DNA of 64,000 nucleotides from Lachnospiraceae bacterium. Lineage in GTDB: Bacteria > Bacillota > Clostridia > Lachnospirales > Lachnospiraceae. Shown one piece after another: positions 25,908 to 35,245 of this stretch. A program made the translations under genes and the position numbers. The notes under the pieces are model-generated. The model was not told the DNA's origin. It made no database searches and saw only the letters and a program-made list of their open reading frames with translations. The stretch covers positions 1 through 64,000 of the forward strand of contig JAFLSW010000002.1 in the NCBI GenBank assembly GCA_022510725.1, read 5' to 3'. Numbering within the stretch: the first letter of the stretch is position 1; the number at the start of each line of letters is the position of its first letter.

Positions 25908-26369
25908 TTAAAGATTTGAACTAAACATTTGAAACATGGAAAGCTGTTCTTCGCTTAAAAATCCCTTCAAAATATCCATATAATCCTCACCGCCTGCATT
26001 GTCACCGGTTGTCTGGGACAGGATTTCCAAAATGGGCATCATTTGCTTGAACTGTTCCATGGACTGCAACATATTCCGTATTTTGGAAAGCTTTTGATTG
26101 TCCTCTGGGGAAAGATAGGAGGAAATGCTTTCAAAATATTCTTCTAAAGTTTCTTTATCCGGCACGGTATATTGTTCCGACTGCAGTGACCGGCAGGTTT
26201 TTCTTAATCCCTCTGCCAGTTCCAGGGTGTGGCGCAATTCCAAAAACTTGATATAGACTGCCAGAAAAGAACGATAATCGGAAGGAAGCAAGGGCATGGA
26301 AAGCTTTAAAAGCTGAATCTGGGGATTGGTGTACAAGGTATCAAATGCAAAAATAGGGTCCCGTTCCAT
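25908..26369 (-). CDS. helical protein, unknown
   Basis: A 153-residue soluble, mainly helical protein (MERDPIFAFDTLYTNPQIQLLK ... MDILKGFLSEEQLSMFQMF) of unknown function. The last part resembles the C-terminus of its smaller downstream neighbour in style but not in clear sequence. The complement shows GGAGG before the ATG. It is possibly part of the sporulation-related gene set common near small Cys-rich peptides, but this is speculation. Confidence 0.65.
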   Translation of the reverse strand: MERDPIFAFDTLYTNPQIQLLKLSMPLLPSDYRSFLAVYIKFLELRHTLELAEGLRKTCRSLQSEQYTVPDKETLEEYFESISSYLSPEDNQKLSKIRNMLQSMEQFKQMMPILEILSQTTGDNAGGEDYMDILKGFLSEEQLSMFQMFSSNL

Positions 26370-26419
26370 GCGAACATCCTCCGTTTTTTATTATCCTATT
26401 TTCCTTTTAGACAAAATAT

Positions 26420-26467
26420 GACCGGCTGCAGAAAGAAAGGGGCTGTTCGCCCCTTTCCATGCCGGTC
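26420..26467 (-). terminator. terminator after the Cys-rich peptide gene
   Basis: A double hairpin: inner GAAAGGGG/CCCCTTTC (26435-26442 with 26450-26457) and outer GACCGGC/GCCGGTC (26420-26426 with 26461-26467). On the minus strand the inner stem is followed by TTTCTTTCT. Confidence 0.6.
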
Positions 26468-26471
26468 TGTT

Positions 26472-26684
26472 CTAGAAGAAGCCGTTGTTTCCTCCGCAGC
26501 AGCAGGAAAGCAGCAGAAGGAGGATGATCAGATCACAGCAACCATCGTTGCCGTTGCCAAAACCGCCAAAAGACCTGCCATTATTGTTACCGCATAAGCA
26601 AAGTAAGATGATGAGCCAGATCAAGCTGGAGCAGCCGTTATTGTTGTCGTTGCATCCGCACTGGCTTGCTGTTAAATCACTCAT
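26472..26684 (-). CDS. Cys/Gly/Asn-rich small hydrophobic protein
   Basis: A 70-residue peptide with two short hydrophobic runs (SLIWLIILLCLCG and LIILLLLLSCCCGG) separated by the low-complexity GNNNGRSFGGFGNGNDGCC. Nine cysteines are present. Similar Clostridial peptides are often labelled high-cysteine chorion-like and may be spore-coat related; that link is from general knowledge and is not shown here. The ATG (26682-26684, complement) follows GGAGGCTC. It is transcribed alone with its own terminator. Confidence 0.7.
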   Translation of the reverse strand: MSDLTASQCGCNDNNNGCSSLIWLIILLCLCGNNNGRSFGGFGNGNDGCCDLIILLLLLSCCCGGNNGFF

Positions 26685-26815
26685 GATAGAGCCTCCAAAA
26701 AATTTTTTATGCTTTATACTATGTAGATAGATTGTCTCTGTTACCTCTTTTTTTCAAGAAAATTTTAAAGGACAAGGGAAAAATTACCGACAAAAAATTC
26801 GCACAATATGTTGTT

Positions 26816-26844
26816 TTGGGCTTGCATATATTCCAAGATATAGT
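26816..26844 (+). promoter_or_regulatory. possible promoter of the sortase/LRR operon
   Basis: TTGGGC (26816-26821), 17-base spacer, TATAGT (26839-26844). The -35 box is imperfect. A TTGACA at 26868 has no -10 partner before the start codon. Confidence 0.4.
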
Positions 26845-26901
26845 AAAATGGTAAATAGAATATATAATTGACATGAGTATGTGCAGAATGGAGATGCAAA
26901 A

Positions 26902-27981
26902 TTGTCTGTACAAAGCCATATAGAAGCGGATCGAGAAAAAATCAGGAAGCTGAAAGAAAAGTACGATTTAGATAAAGACGAGGATATCCTGGAACTTTTT
27001 TCTGCCATGCAAAGCGGACAGATCCAGTTCACTTCCCCGGAAGGCAGAGCCTTTGATGATCTGGTATTTGAAAAGGCTGAGGGAGCACGCCAAAGGCGGC
27101 GGGAAGCAGCCAAGGCACCGACTAAAGGAGAGAAACCGGGAAAAGAAAAGCAGACTGCCCCAAAGAAAAAGCGGGTGATCGTGCTTACCAGAAAAGAAAT
27201 GCTGGTGCGAAAGATATCCATGTGGGTATTGTCATTAGTGGCGGCATGCTGCCTGGGATATTTTGCCATATATTGTATAGAAGCCATTCAGACCGACAGG
27301 GAAAATGCAAAGCTGCTGCGCCAGAAAGAAAATCAGGCAGTCAACGATATGTATAAAGATGAGGTCGTTGAAGCGCAGGTTGGGGAAGAAACCCGATATT
27401 ATACGGTGCTGAATCAGTATAAATCATTATATAATCAGCATAAAAATCTAATTGGATGGCTGAAAATTGCCGATACAATAATTGATTACCCGGTTATGCA
27501 GACGGGAGATAACGATTATTATCTGGATCATAATATCAATCAGGAGGAAGACAGAAACGGTGCATTGTTTTTGGATACCGACTGTGATATAAAAGGACCC
27601 AGCACAAACTACATCATTTACGGACACAATATGCGTTCCGGAAAGATGTTTGGCTCGCTGGATAGTTATGCAAGTAAATCTTATTATGAAAAGCATCAGC
27701 TGATCCGCTTCGATACCATATACGAAGAAGGGATATACCAGGTCATGTATGTATTCCGCTCCAGGGTATACAATCAAGATGAGGTGGTATTTAAATATTA
27801 TCAGTTTATTGATGCCAATTCAGAAGAAGAGTTTAATTCCTATATGGATGAAATGGCTGCGCTGTCCCTGTATGATACGGGGGTAACGGCAACCTATGGA
27901 GATCAGCTCTTAACGCTGACCACCTGCGATTACGAAGAAGAAGACGGCCGCTTTGTAGTAGTGGCGAAGCGCATAGAATGA
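26902..27981 (+). CDS. class B sortase
   Basis: About 359 residues. A charged cytoplasmic N-terminus of roughly 95 residues is followed by one membrane helix (MWVLSLVAACCLGYFAIYCI) and an external sortase domain. Catalytic residues are visible: His242 in YIIYGHNMRSGKMFGSL, Cys342 in TLTTCDYEEEDGRFVVVAKR, and the Arg close to the end. TLTTC plus the ~200-residue domain is typical of SrtB-type enzymes. I take TTG 26902 as the start because GGAG lies at 26890; a GTG at 26881 is possible. Sortases join proteins bearing a C-terminal sorting motif to the wall; the next two genes encode proteins with such tails. Confidence 0.9.
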   Translation: MSVQSHIEADREKIRKLKEKYDLDKDEDILELFSAMQSGQIQFTSPEGRAFDDLVFEKAEGARQRRREAAKAPTKGEKPGKEKQTAPKKKRVIVLTRKEMLVRKISMWVLSLVAACCLGYFAIYCIEAIQTDRENAKLLRQKENQAVNDMYKDEVVEAQVGEETRYYTVLNQYKSLYNQHKNLIGWLKIADTIIDYPVMQTGDNDYYLDHNINQEEDRNGALFLDTDCDIKGPSTNYIIYGHNMRSGKMFGSLDSYASKSYYEKHQLIRFDTIYEEGIYQVMYVFRSRVYNQDEVVFKYYQFIDANSEEEFNSYMDEMAALSLYDTGVTATYGDQLLTLTTCDYEEEDGRFVVVAKRIE

Positions 27982-28001
27982 TAAAGGAGAGTTAGGTTAG
28001 T

Positions 28002-31000
28002 ATGGCTAAGAAGAATGCAGGAAAGCAGAATGAAAAGGCAAAAACAAGGAAAGGTGCAAGCAAGTTAAGAAGAACCGTCATGGGCACATTATCCGGGATT
28101 TTCTTGATCTCTGCCTTGATCGTGGCGGCAATTCCTGTGAAGGAATCCGTGGCGGCAGGAGAGGAGATTGCGACAGGGATTACATTTACAGATAAGTACG
28201 ATGCGAAACCGGATATCCCTAGTTATGAGAGCGCCGACATCTTTTATACTCAGGACGGTATGTTTGGCATAGCCTATACAGAAGAGAATAACAATAAAAT
28301 AGGCGTTGTGGTTTATTACAATAAAAGAGGTTTAAGTGCCGGAACAAGTGTAGTGATTCCGGCAAATACCGTTGCCTTTGAATATGTTAGTGATGACTAT
28401 TTTCCTGTTTATAAAACAAGTGCAGGTCGATTTGAACATTTGTATTATATGTCTAAAGAGGCAGTGTACAGTGAAGAAGAGGATGATAACCCGCCGCAAG
28501 TGATAGAACCTGCAGAGTATTCAGTTTGTACAGCCAATAACATGGATAAGTGGGCCGTTACAGAAGGTGAAAATGTCGTGTACAAGACATTTTCTGATTC
28601 GGATGGCCAAATACCACAGGAGCCTTTAGTCATACCTATTAGGTGTGTGGGAAGCAAAAGATATAATCCGGATTACCAAAAAGAGGGAACAAGTAAGTTT
28701 GAAAATAAAGGCGTATTTGAGGAAAACGGACAAATTGGAAGCGTGACTTTTCCTGAGGGATTTTTTGCGATTGGCGATAATGCATTTAAAGATTGTTCAG
28801 TAACTTCATTAAGTGTTTCCACCACCGTTGAAAGCATTGGCAATCATGCGTTTGATGGCTGCATCGGATTAACGCAGGTGACATTAAAATCCCCTACCAA
28901 TTTAACTGAGATCGGTTCCTATGCATTTGCGAACTGCGGTATTACCGAGATCACCATTCCTTATCAGGTTAAGAAAATCGGAAGCGGCTGTTTCATGAAC
29001 AGCAGATTAAGAAATATCAATTTATATGACAATATAGAGGATGGGGCTACATCATTAAATTATGTCGGAGACGGTTTGTTTTACAATTGTATAAACCTGC
29101 AGCAGGTCGCACTGCCTCAAAATATCAAAAATATTGATACTGCAGAGTATTTATTCTATGGCTGTACTGCTATGGAATATTTAGGTTTGCCCAGCGGTGA
29201 CTGTGAAGTCGGTGGTGATAATGTATTCGGCCATACCAATGTGACCGGGTGCGAAAAATTATGGCATGTAAGTGCTCTCAATACATCCCTTACATTTGAA
29301 TGCGATTGTAAGGCTGTTGAAGATGAAGACACAGAATACAAAATAGGTGATGGTGCCAAGTGTACTTTTGGTAAGATAAATTTGGGAGCCTTTTCTACCC
29401 TTCCTCCCGGAACCTATGAAGTGAGCAAGGATTTCTATATTGATGTTCCCGGACATGCGAGGTCTGAATCTTATACATATGCCAGTGAGCATCAATATGC
29501 TGTAAAATATGGTGATACTTTTGAAAGAATCCGCGGTAATTATTATTATTGTGTCGAGCCGGTCACACCCGGTTCCACCAATGGAAGATTGACCAGTTTT
29601 GGTCTGAGCAAAGAGGGCGCGGATGAATCCATCGTTTATATACCTGACCAGATCGGTCCCATGCGATTGGTTATGATTGAGCAGTCCTTTAAAAATAATA
29701 ACAAGATCGAATATATTCATATTCCTGCATCTGTAGAAACCATTGGAAGTGAAGCGTTTGTTGGATGTACATTGTTATCGGAAGTGGAATTTGCTGATGC
29801 AACCAAGGTAAAAGAAATTGCACCGGGGGCATTTAAGACCAGTACAACGGATAAAGACCTGCAGCTTCGGTTTGTGGGAACCATCAGTCCCAACAGTGAG
29901 CCATATAAGTATGCTATGGATACCAACAATAACTACAATGACAGATCCTTGGGTGTCAGATATATTTCCTATACCAGTCAGTTCCCTTATAATCTGGAAG
30001 TAGAATTGCGGGTGGAAAAGGATCCTGTGACCGGTCAGGTGATAAGTGCCGTTCCCACCTTGGTATCAGCACCTAACTTAGAGCAATTCCAGGATCTGAA
30101 AAATGGTTCTTTAGGTGAAGATGGAGCAAGAGTAGGAGATAAAGACGGAAGTTATAGTTTATCCTCTTATGACCGTCAGAGGGAAGAACAGAATGCGATT
30201 GTTGCAAGTACACGGGCTAAAGTTGCCACAGGCATTCCCTATGGTGAACTGGCGGAAGATGAGCAGGAAGTATATGATGCAGTATTCAGAGCAGCATTGC
30301 CGGAAGGCATCTATGCGATGGATCCGGAAGTATATCAGGGCAGAGATTATCTGACCAGTGCTGTATTAAATTCCATTGTGGAAGTACCCGACTATGCTTT
30401 TGCAGGATGTACTAAGCTTCAGACCTTTATCATGTACAGTTCTGGTGTAGAAGGCGGTGAAAGACTGGGAGATATGGTGTTTGCTGACAAAGTGCTGGAT
30501 GAAGACGGAAATGTAATAAAGACATTCCAGCCCAATGAGTCCTTAAATGCTGTGCTTCTCCCCGAAACATTAAGTGAGATGGGCAATGTTCCCTTCTTAA
30601 ATTGCTCTAAGTTGGAGAATGTTAATTTTAACAGCAACCCTAAGTTCTCCTGTGTAGATGCCATCATTTATGAGAAAAAAAGTGATGGTACATTGAAAAT
30701 CGTAGAGTGCCTTAAGCCCAGGGGAATTACCATAGGAACCAATACCATCTGGGAAGATGAGTTTGAGAATGTGACGGAGTTAGCACCCAATGCCTTCCGG
30801 GATTGTACAGGAATCGTAACGGTAAAATTCGGCAATGCGGAAATCAGTACCATACCGGAGTCCTGTTTTGAAGGCTGCAGTAACCTGACAAATTGTGAGG
30901 TTTCTCCCAATACCCGTACCATTGAAAGTCATGCTTTCAAGAATACCAATTTATCCAATATCCGTATTCCGGCAGGTGTCCTTTTGATATCGGATGATGC

Positions 31001-32381
31001 TTTTGTAAAAACGGATGCGGAAGGAAACGATAAAGATCTTACCGGTCTGAACATTGAGTGTGAGAATCCTTCACCGGCCTATGAATATGCTGTGAGACAT
31101 GGCTTCGGAACAAGAAATCAGATCGCTCATGTTTATGAAGTTAACTTCTTTAACTATAACGGTACGGCAAAACTGTGTGATCCTCAGTTTATTGAAGAAG
31201 GAAAAGATGCCGTGCCTCCGGAAGCGCCCAGCAGAGAAGCAGAAGGATTGGTATTTGATTATTGGTTCCCGGCTTATACCAATGTTACTTCAGATTTGAA
31301 TATCTATCCCCATTATAAGACGATACCAACCGTATCCGATAATACGGTATATCATACGGTAACCTTCTATAATACGGACGGACAGCAGAAGATCAGTGTT
31401 CAGAGTGTGCCTCACGGCGGTTCTGCAACAGCACCCGGTGTAAATCCTGAAAAGGATGGCTATACCTTTACGGGATGGCTGCCTGAGTTTACCAATGTTA
31501 CCACAGATCTGGATGTATATCCTCAGTTCCGCCAAGGGATATTTAATGTAGATGATCCCAATGGTAACGGAAACGGCAATGGATCCGGTAACAATGGATC
31601 AGGAAACGGCGGAGGAAACTCTGTCAGCGGCAACGGAAGCGGCAATGGCGGCTCTGGAAATGGAAATGGAAACGGTGGCGGCAACGGTGCCGGAACCAAT
31701 GGCGGAAATAGTAACGGCAGCAACGGCTCTGGAAGCGGTGGAGGAAGCTCTGTCAGCGGCAATGGTACCAACAGACCTAATTCTTCCAACCGCGGCAATA
31801 CGAAAGTAGATGTGAATAAGACTGGCCTTTCCAATACCGGTCTGATCACAGCTACCGTAAACGGTTCTACCGATGATTTCGTAGTAAAGATCACTGACAG
31901 TGAGTCTGCAAGAAATGCAGTAGAACAGGCATTGTTGAATGAATATGGTTCCTTAGAGAATATCAGATATTTTGCAATGGATATCAGCTTGTATGATAGA
32001 ACAGGAACTACTAAGATTCAAAATACAGACGGTATTACTGTAACCATTACCATGCCTATACCAGATGCCCTCAGATCTTACGGCGGCAATAATAAGGCAG
32101 GTGCTGTGGTAGGTAATAATACATTACAGAAGCTGGATGCCAGATTCACCACCATTGATGGGGTACCTTGTATCTCCTTTGTGGCAACCCACTTCTCACC
32201 TTATACGATTTATGTGGATCTGAACAATCTGTCGGCAAGCGGCATGGTTGATGCTACACCTACGACAGGAGATCCTATCCATCCTAAGTGGTTCTTATCC
32301 ATTGGTCTGCTGTTAATGTCAATTATGATGTTTTGTATGAAAGGCAGCAAACGAACGGTTGTTAAAGTGATTTCCGGTTAG
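28002..32381 (+). CDS. BspA-like leucine-rich repeat surface protein with sortase-type tail
   Basis: A 1459-residue exported protein. Its long basic N-terminus and hydrophobic segment (about 26-47) form the signal. Several blocks of LRR_5 repeats follow (about 245-410, 555-640, 795-1010), with units such as IGDNAFKDCSVTSLSVSTTV. Two Listeria-Bacteroides (InlB_B) repeats lie near 1040-1185, both ending in TNVT(S/T)DL(N/D)(I/V)YP. A low-complexity Gly/Asn/Ser linker (about 1186-1262) leads to a C-terminal domain, then TPTTGD near residue 1420, a hydrophobic helix and a basic tail. It is likely wall-anchored by the adjacent sortase; adhesion is inferred only. ATG 28002 lies 20 bases after the sortase gene. 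Confidence 0.9.
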   Translation: MAKKNAGKQNEKAKTRKGASKLRRTVMGTLSGIFLISALIVAAIPVKESVAAGEEIATGITFTDKYDAKPDIPSYESADIFYTQDGMFGIAYTEENNNKIGVVVYYNKRGLSAGTSVVIPANTVAFEYVSDDYFPVYKTSAGRFEHLYYMSKEAVYSEEEDDNPPQVIEPAEYSVCTANNMDKWAVTEGENVVYKTFSDSDGQIPQEPLVIPIRCVGSKRYNPDYQKEGTSKFENKGVFEENGQIGSVTFPEGFFAIGDNAFKDCSVTSLSVSTTVESIGNHAFDGCIGLTQVTLKSPTNLTEIGSYAFANCGITEITIPYQVKKIGSGCFMNSRLRNINLYDNIEDGATSLNYVGDGLFYNCINLQQVALPQNIKNIDTAEYLFYGCTAMEYLGLPSGDCEVGGDNVFGHTNVTGCEKLWHVSALNTSLTFECDCKAVEDEDTEYKIGDGAKCTFGKINLGAFSTLPPGTYEVSKDFYIDVPGHARSESYTYASEHQYAVKYGDTFERIRGNYYYCVEPVTPGSTNGRLTSFGLSKEGADESIVYIPDQIGPMRLVMIEQSFKNNNKIEYIHIPASVETIGSEAFVGCTLLSEVEFADATKVKEIAPGAFKTSTTDKDLQLRFVGTISPNSEPYKYAMDTNNNYNDRSLGVRYISYTSQFPYNLEVELRVEKDPVTGQVISAVPTLVSAPNLEQFQDLKNGSLGEDGARVGDKDGSYSLSSYDRQREEQNAIVASTRAKVATGIPYGELAEDEQEVYDAVFRAALPEGIYAMDPEVYQGRDYLTSAVLNSIVEVPDYAFAGCTKLQTFIMYSSGVEGGERLGDMVFADKVLDEDGNVIKTFQPNESLNAVLLPETLSEMGNVPFLNCSKLENVNFNSNPKFSCVDAIIYEKKSDGTLKIVECLKPRGITIGTNTIWEDEFENVTELAPNAFRDCTGIVTVKFGNAEISTIPESCFEGCSNLTNCEVSPNTRTIESHAFKNTNLSNIRIPAGVLLISDDAFVKTDAEGNDKDLTGLNIECENPSPAYEYAVRHGFGTRNQIAHVYEVNFFNYNGTAKLCDPQFIEEGKDAVPPEAPSREAEGLVFDYWFPAYTNVTSDLNIYPHYKTIPTVSDNTVYHTVTFYNTDGQQKISVQSVPHGGSATAPGVNPEKDGYTFTGWLPEFTNVTTDLDVYPQFRQGIFNVDDPNGNGNGNGSGNNGSGNGGGNSVSGNGSGNGGSGNGNGNGGGNGAGTNGGNSNGSNGSGSGGGSSVSGNGTNRPNSSNRGNTKVDVNKTGLSNTGLITATVNGSTDDFVVKITDSESARNAVEQALLNEYGSLENIRYFAMDISLYDRTGTTKIQNTDGITVTITMPIPDALRSYGGNNKAGAVVGNNTLQKLDARFTTIDGVPCISFVATHFSPYTIYVDLNNLSASGMVDATPTTGDPIHPKWFLSIGLLLMSIMMFCMKGSKRTVVKVISG

Positions 32382-32390
32382 GAGCTGTTT

Positions 32391-35180
32391 ATGAAAAAAA
32401 CGATTTTGAAAGGTCTGGGTGCGCTGTTCTTAGCGGCAGCGCTCCTATTGACCCAGATTCCCCCTTCGGGATTGAATGCCAGCAGTTCTTCCGTAAACAA
32501 CGGATTTGAGATGAATGGCGACACATTGGTAAAGTATACAGGCACGGCAACCTCCGTGTCTGTTCCTAATGGTGTAAAAGTCATCGGTGCAGAGGCCTTT
32601 GCGGACTGTACCGGTCTATCATATGTAACCTTTCCTTCCAGTTTGGAAAGAATAGAAAGCGGTGCTTTTTCCGGATGTACCAATCTGGAACGGATTATCA
32701 TACCGGAAGGAGTAAGAAGCCTTGGAAATGGTGTATTTGCAGGCTGTAAAAAGCTTTCTTCTGTTTCTATTCCCGTATCTTTAACTCAGATCGGTACAAG
32801 TGCCTTTGCCGGTTGTAATAGTTTAAAGTCTATCACGATTGCTTCTGACAACCCCAATTTTGTTTGTCAGGACGGTGTGTTGTATAATGATGACCGGACC
32901 GTGATCTATCAGGTTTTGGCAGGACGGGAAAGTTATCGTTATATGATGCCCAATACAGTGGAAGAGATTAAAAAATATGCTTTCTGGGGATGTTCTAATC
33001 TGCAGGAGGTTGGTTTGAGCGGCCATTTGACCAGAATTGATGATTATGCCTTTTCCAATGCCTCCGGATTGGAGGAGATATCCTTATCTTATAGTATTCG
33101 TTCTATCGGAACCAAGGCTTTTGAAGATTGTCGTAATTTGGTAGATGTGCATATTCCTATTTCCGTGACCGATATCGATCCTACCGCTTTTGACGGCTGC
33201 TACAAGCTGAACATCAAGGCGGAAGAAGGATCCGTAGCTTCAGATTTTTATCAGGAGTTTGAGATCAATCATGCTGCGCAGTTAGAATATGAGGACAGCA
33301 TTTCATCCAATACCAACCCGCATTGGGTAGAAGATGTGGAAAAGGTTGAAAAGCCGGAAACCAAAGTCAATATATCGGATGTAGATAATTATATTGAATG
33401 GGATGTGGACAGTCCGGGCGTTCTGGGACGCTCCAAGGTAGTATCCCGTCAGGCAGTTATTTTCATGGATTCTGCAGGAGGAACCGTTTATGGAGGCGAT
33501 GCATCTCTTTCTGACAATGAGGCAGGAAGGGAGCAGGAATCGGCCGGCGCGGCTGAGGCTGCAGCCAAGGCAGAGAGTGCTGTTATTGGAGGAAACACCA
33601 TTGCTAATAAGGCTTTCTATCAGGATGCATCCTTGCTTTCCTTCCAATTCCCTGCAGGAATCAGTACTATTGGTGATTTTGCTTTTGCAAGAAGCGGCCT
33701 GACATCCATTCGTATTCCGAATGGCGTTGAAACTATTAAAAACGGTGCTTTTTATCACTGTGATGATCTGAGTTCCGTTTCCATTCCTTCTACTGTAACG
33801 GAAATTGAGCCGGATGCTTTTACCAATACCAAATGGCTGCAGAACTGGTTCCATGGAGGAGATGTGAATGAATTTTTAGTAGTAGGTGACGGAATCCTGT
33901 TAGCTTATAAAGGTTCAAATTCTACTGTGCGGCTCCCTTCCAATGTGAAAAGGATCGCACCAGGTGTATTTGCAGATCATGATGAAATATTTCAGGTGGT
34001 TTTGCCTGAAAGTGTTCGGGTAGTAGGAGAAGGTGCTTTTGCAGGATGTACGAATCTTACCAATATATCCGAAGGCGGCGGCCTGGTAGAAATCCGGGAC
34101 AGAGCCTTTTATGGATGTCCCATTGAAACGGTACGGATCCCTGCTAAAGTTGAGTCCGTGGGATTGTTGGCTTTTGGAGGAACGCAGGCAACAGACAGCG
34201 TTGTATTCTTAGGCAATACCATTCCTGTCCTTTCTTATGAGGAAAGTGCGACTAGACTTTCTAATGTAGATTACAGAGGTACTGCATTTGACAATATTGA
34301 AGTGGCAGTGGTAAATGCAGGAACCGATGCCGGAGATTTAAAGAATACTGTGTTAGACCCTAATGGAGCGGGATTTTCCGGCACAGTCTTTGTGCTTGGC
34401 ACCAATTCTTCAGCTCAGGCAAGCGTGGTTGCATCTACCATGCCGGAGGAAGAGGCAGAGATTCCCGATGCGATTCGTGTGTATGGCAAGCGTTATACAG
34501 TAACCACTTCAGACAGTGTTCTCTATGCCAAAGAAACTACCACAGTATCTGATAATTCCTTACAAGGTTTGCTGGTAGTTGACCATGATAAGATAAGGAG
34601 AGATGATGTGGAAGTCGCCTTAAACGGTTCCACTATTAATACTGACGGATATCATTTTTATATTTCTAATCCCGGTCTTGGCGAAAGGGAATTAAAAGAG
34701 CAGATTGAAGAATATTATGGACCGGTCAACGCAGATAATTGCTTTACCATGGATCTGTCCATGTACGATCCTACGGATACCATTCCCATTAAAAAGCTGG
34801 GCAATAACGCCATTACTGTTACTATGCCCGTCCCGGTGGCTTTGATGGATGATGAGATTTGTGTGATCAGCCTGGACGAAAACGGCAAGCCGGAAGTTAC
34901 TTTCTGTACTTATGTACAGCGGGATGGAAAGTCCTATATCTCTTTTGATATACAACATTTTTCGCCCTATGCCTTATATGGTGCCCAAGGGCAGTTAAAA
35001 GATCAGATCACGGAGAAACGGAGCAGATCATCGTCCTCTTCCTTGTTGGATGATACCCCTGATACAGGAGATACGCTGGATATTCGTGTCATTCTGGCAG
35101 TTGGTCTGGCAGCTTTGGGAGGCAGCCTGATGCTGGCAGGATTTAAAAAACCGGTAAGGCGAAGGATTAAGAAAGCATAA
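32391..35180 (+). CDS. second BspA-like leucine-rich repeat surface protein with sortase-type tail
   Basis: A 929-residue exported protein with a classical signal peptide (MKKTILKGLGALFLAAALLL) and LRR_5 repeats at about 45-285 and 395-600. A C-terminal domain is shared with the upstream protein: CFTMDLSMYDPTDT here against RYFAMDISLYDRTGT there, and both contain HFSPY. The tail reads TPDTGD near residue 888, hydrophobic helix, then FKKPVRRRIKKA. InlB_B repeats and the Gly/Asn linker are absent. Nine bases separate it from the first LRR gene. The shared domain and sorting motif suggest both are substrates of the same sortase. Confidence 0.9.
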   Translation: MKKTILKGLGALFLAAALLLTQIPPSGLNASSSSVNNGFEMNGDTLVKYTGTATSVSVPNGVKVIGAEAFADCTGLSYVTFPSSLERIESGAFSGCTNLERIIIPEGVRSLGNGVFAGCKKLSSVSIPVSLTQIGTSAFAGCNSLKSITIASDNPNFVCQDGVLYNDDRTVIYQVLAGRESYRYMMPNTVEEIKKYAFWGCSNLQEVGLSGHLTRIDDYAFSNASGLEEISLSYSIRSIGTKAFEDCRNLVDVHIPISVTDIDPTAFDGCYKLNIKAEEGSVASDFYQEFEINHAAQLEYEDSISSNTNPHWVEDVEKVEKPETKVNISDVDNYIEWDVDSPGVLGRSKVVSRQAVIFMDSAGGTVYGGDASLSDNEAGREQESAGAAEAAAKAESAVIGGNTIANKAFYQDASLLSFQFPAGISTIGDFAFARSGLTSIRIPNGVETIKNGAFYHCDDLSSVSIPSTVTEIEPDAFTNTKWLQNWFHGGDVNEFLVVGDGILLAYKGSNSTVRLPSNVKRIAPGVFADHDEIFQVVLPESVRVVGEGAFAGCTNLTNISEGGGLVEIRDRAFYGCPIETVRIPAKVESVGLLAFGGTQATDSVVFLGNTIPVLSYEESATRLSNVDYRGTAFDNIEVAVVNAGTDAGDLKNTVLDPNGAGFSGTVFVLGTNSSAQASVVASTMPEEEAEIPDAIRVYGKRYTVTTSDSVLYAKETTTVSDNSLQGLLVVDHDKIRRDDVEVALNGSTINTDGYHFYISNPGLGERELKEQIEEYYGPVNADNCFTMDLSMYDPTDTIPIKKLGNNAITVTMPVPVALMDDEICVISLDENGKPEVTFCTYVQRDGKSYISFDIQHFSPYALYGAQGQLKDQITEKRSRSSSSSLLDDTPDTGDTLDIRVILAVGLAALGGSLMLAGFKKPVRRRIKKA

Positions 35181-35204
35181 GAGCAGAATAAAAAATAACA
35201 TACC

Positions 35205-35245
35205 AAAAACTCCCGTCATATCATAACAAAAACGGGAGTTTTTTT
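35205..35245 (+). terminator. terminator of the sortase/LRR operon, overlapping the next gene's ribosome binding site
   Basis: A perfect 12-bp stem, AAAAACTCCCGT (35205-35216) with ACGGGAGTTTTT (35232-35243), continuing into the T-run to 35245. The GGGAG at 35234-35238 is also the ribosome binding site for the GTG at 35246. Confidence 0.85.

Noticed and set aside
26868-26873. TTGACA near the sortase start as a -35 box
   Set aside because: The matching -10 position would fall next to the start codon and has no TATAAT-like sequence.
31552-31790. Gly/Asn/Ser repeats as a CRISPR or tandem DNA repeat
   Set aside because: They are in frame and degenerate at the DNA level, forming a low-complexity protein linker.
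31523-31894. Pro/Leu-rich minus-strand frame of 123 codons
   Set aside because: It is the complement of the Gly/Asn/Ser linker of the first LRR protein.
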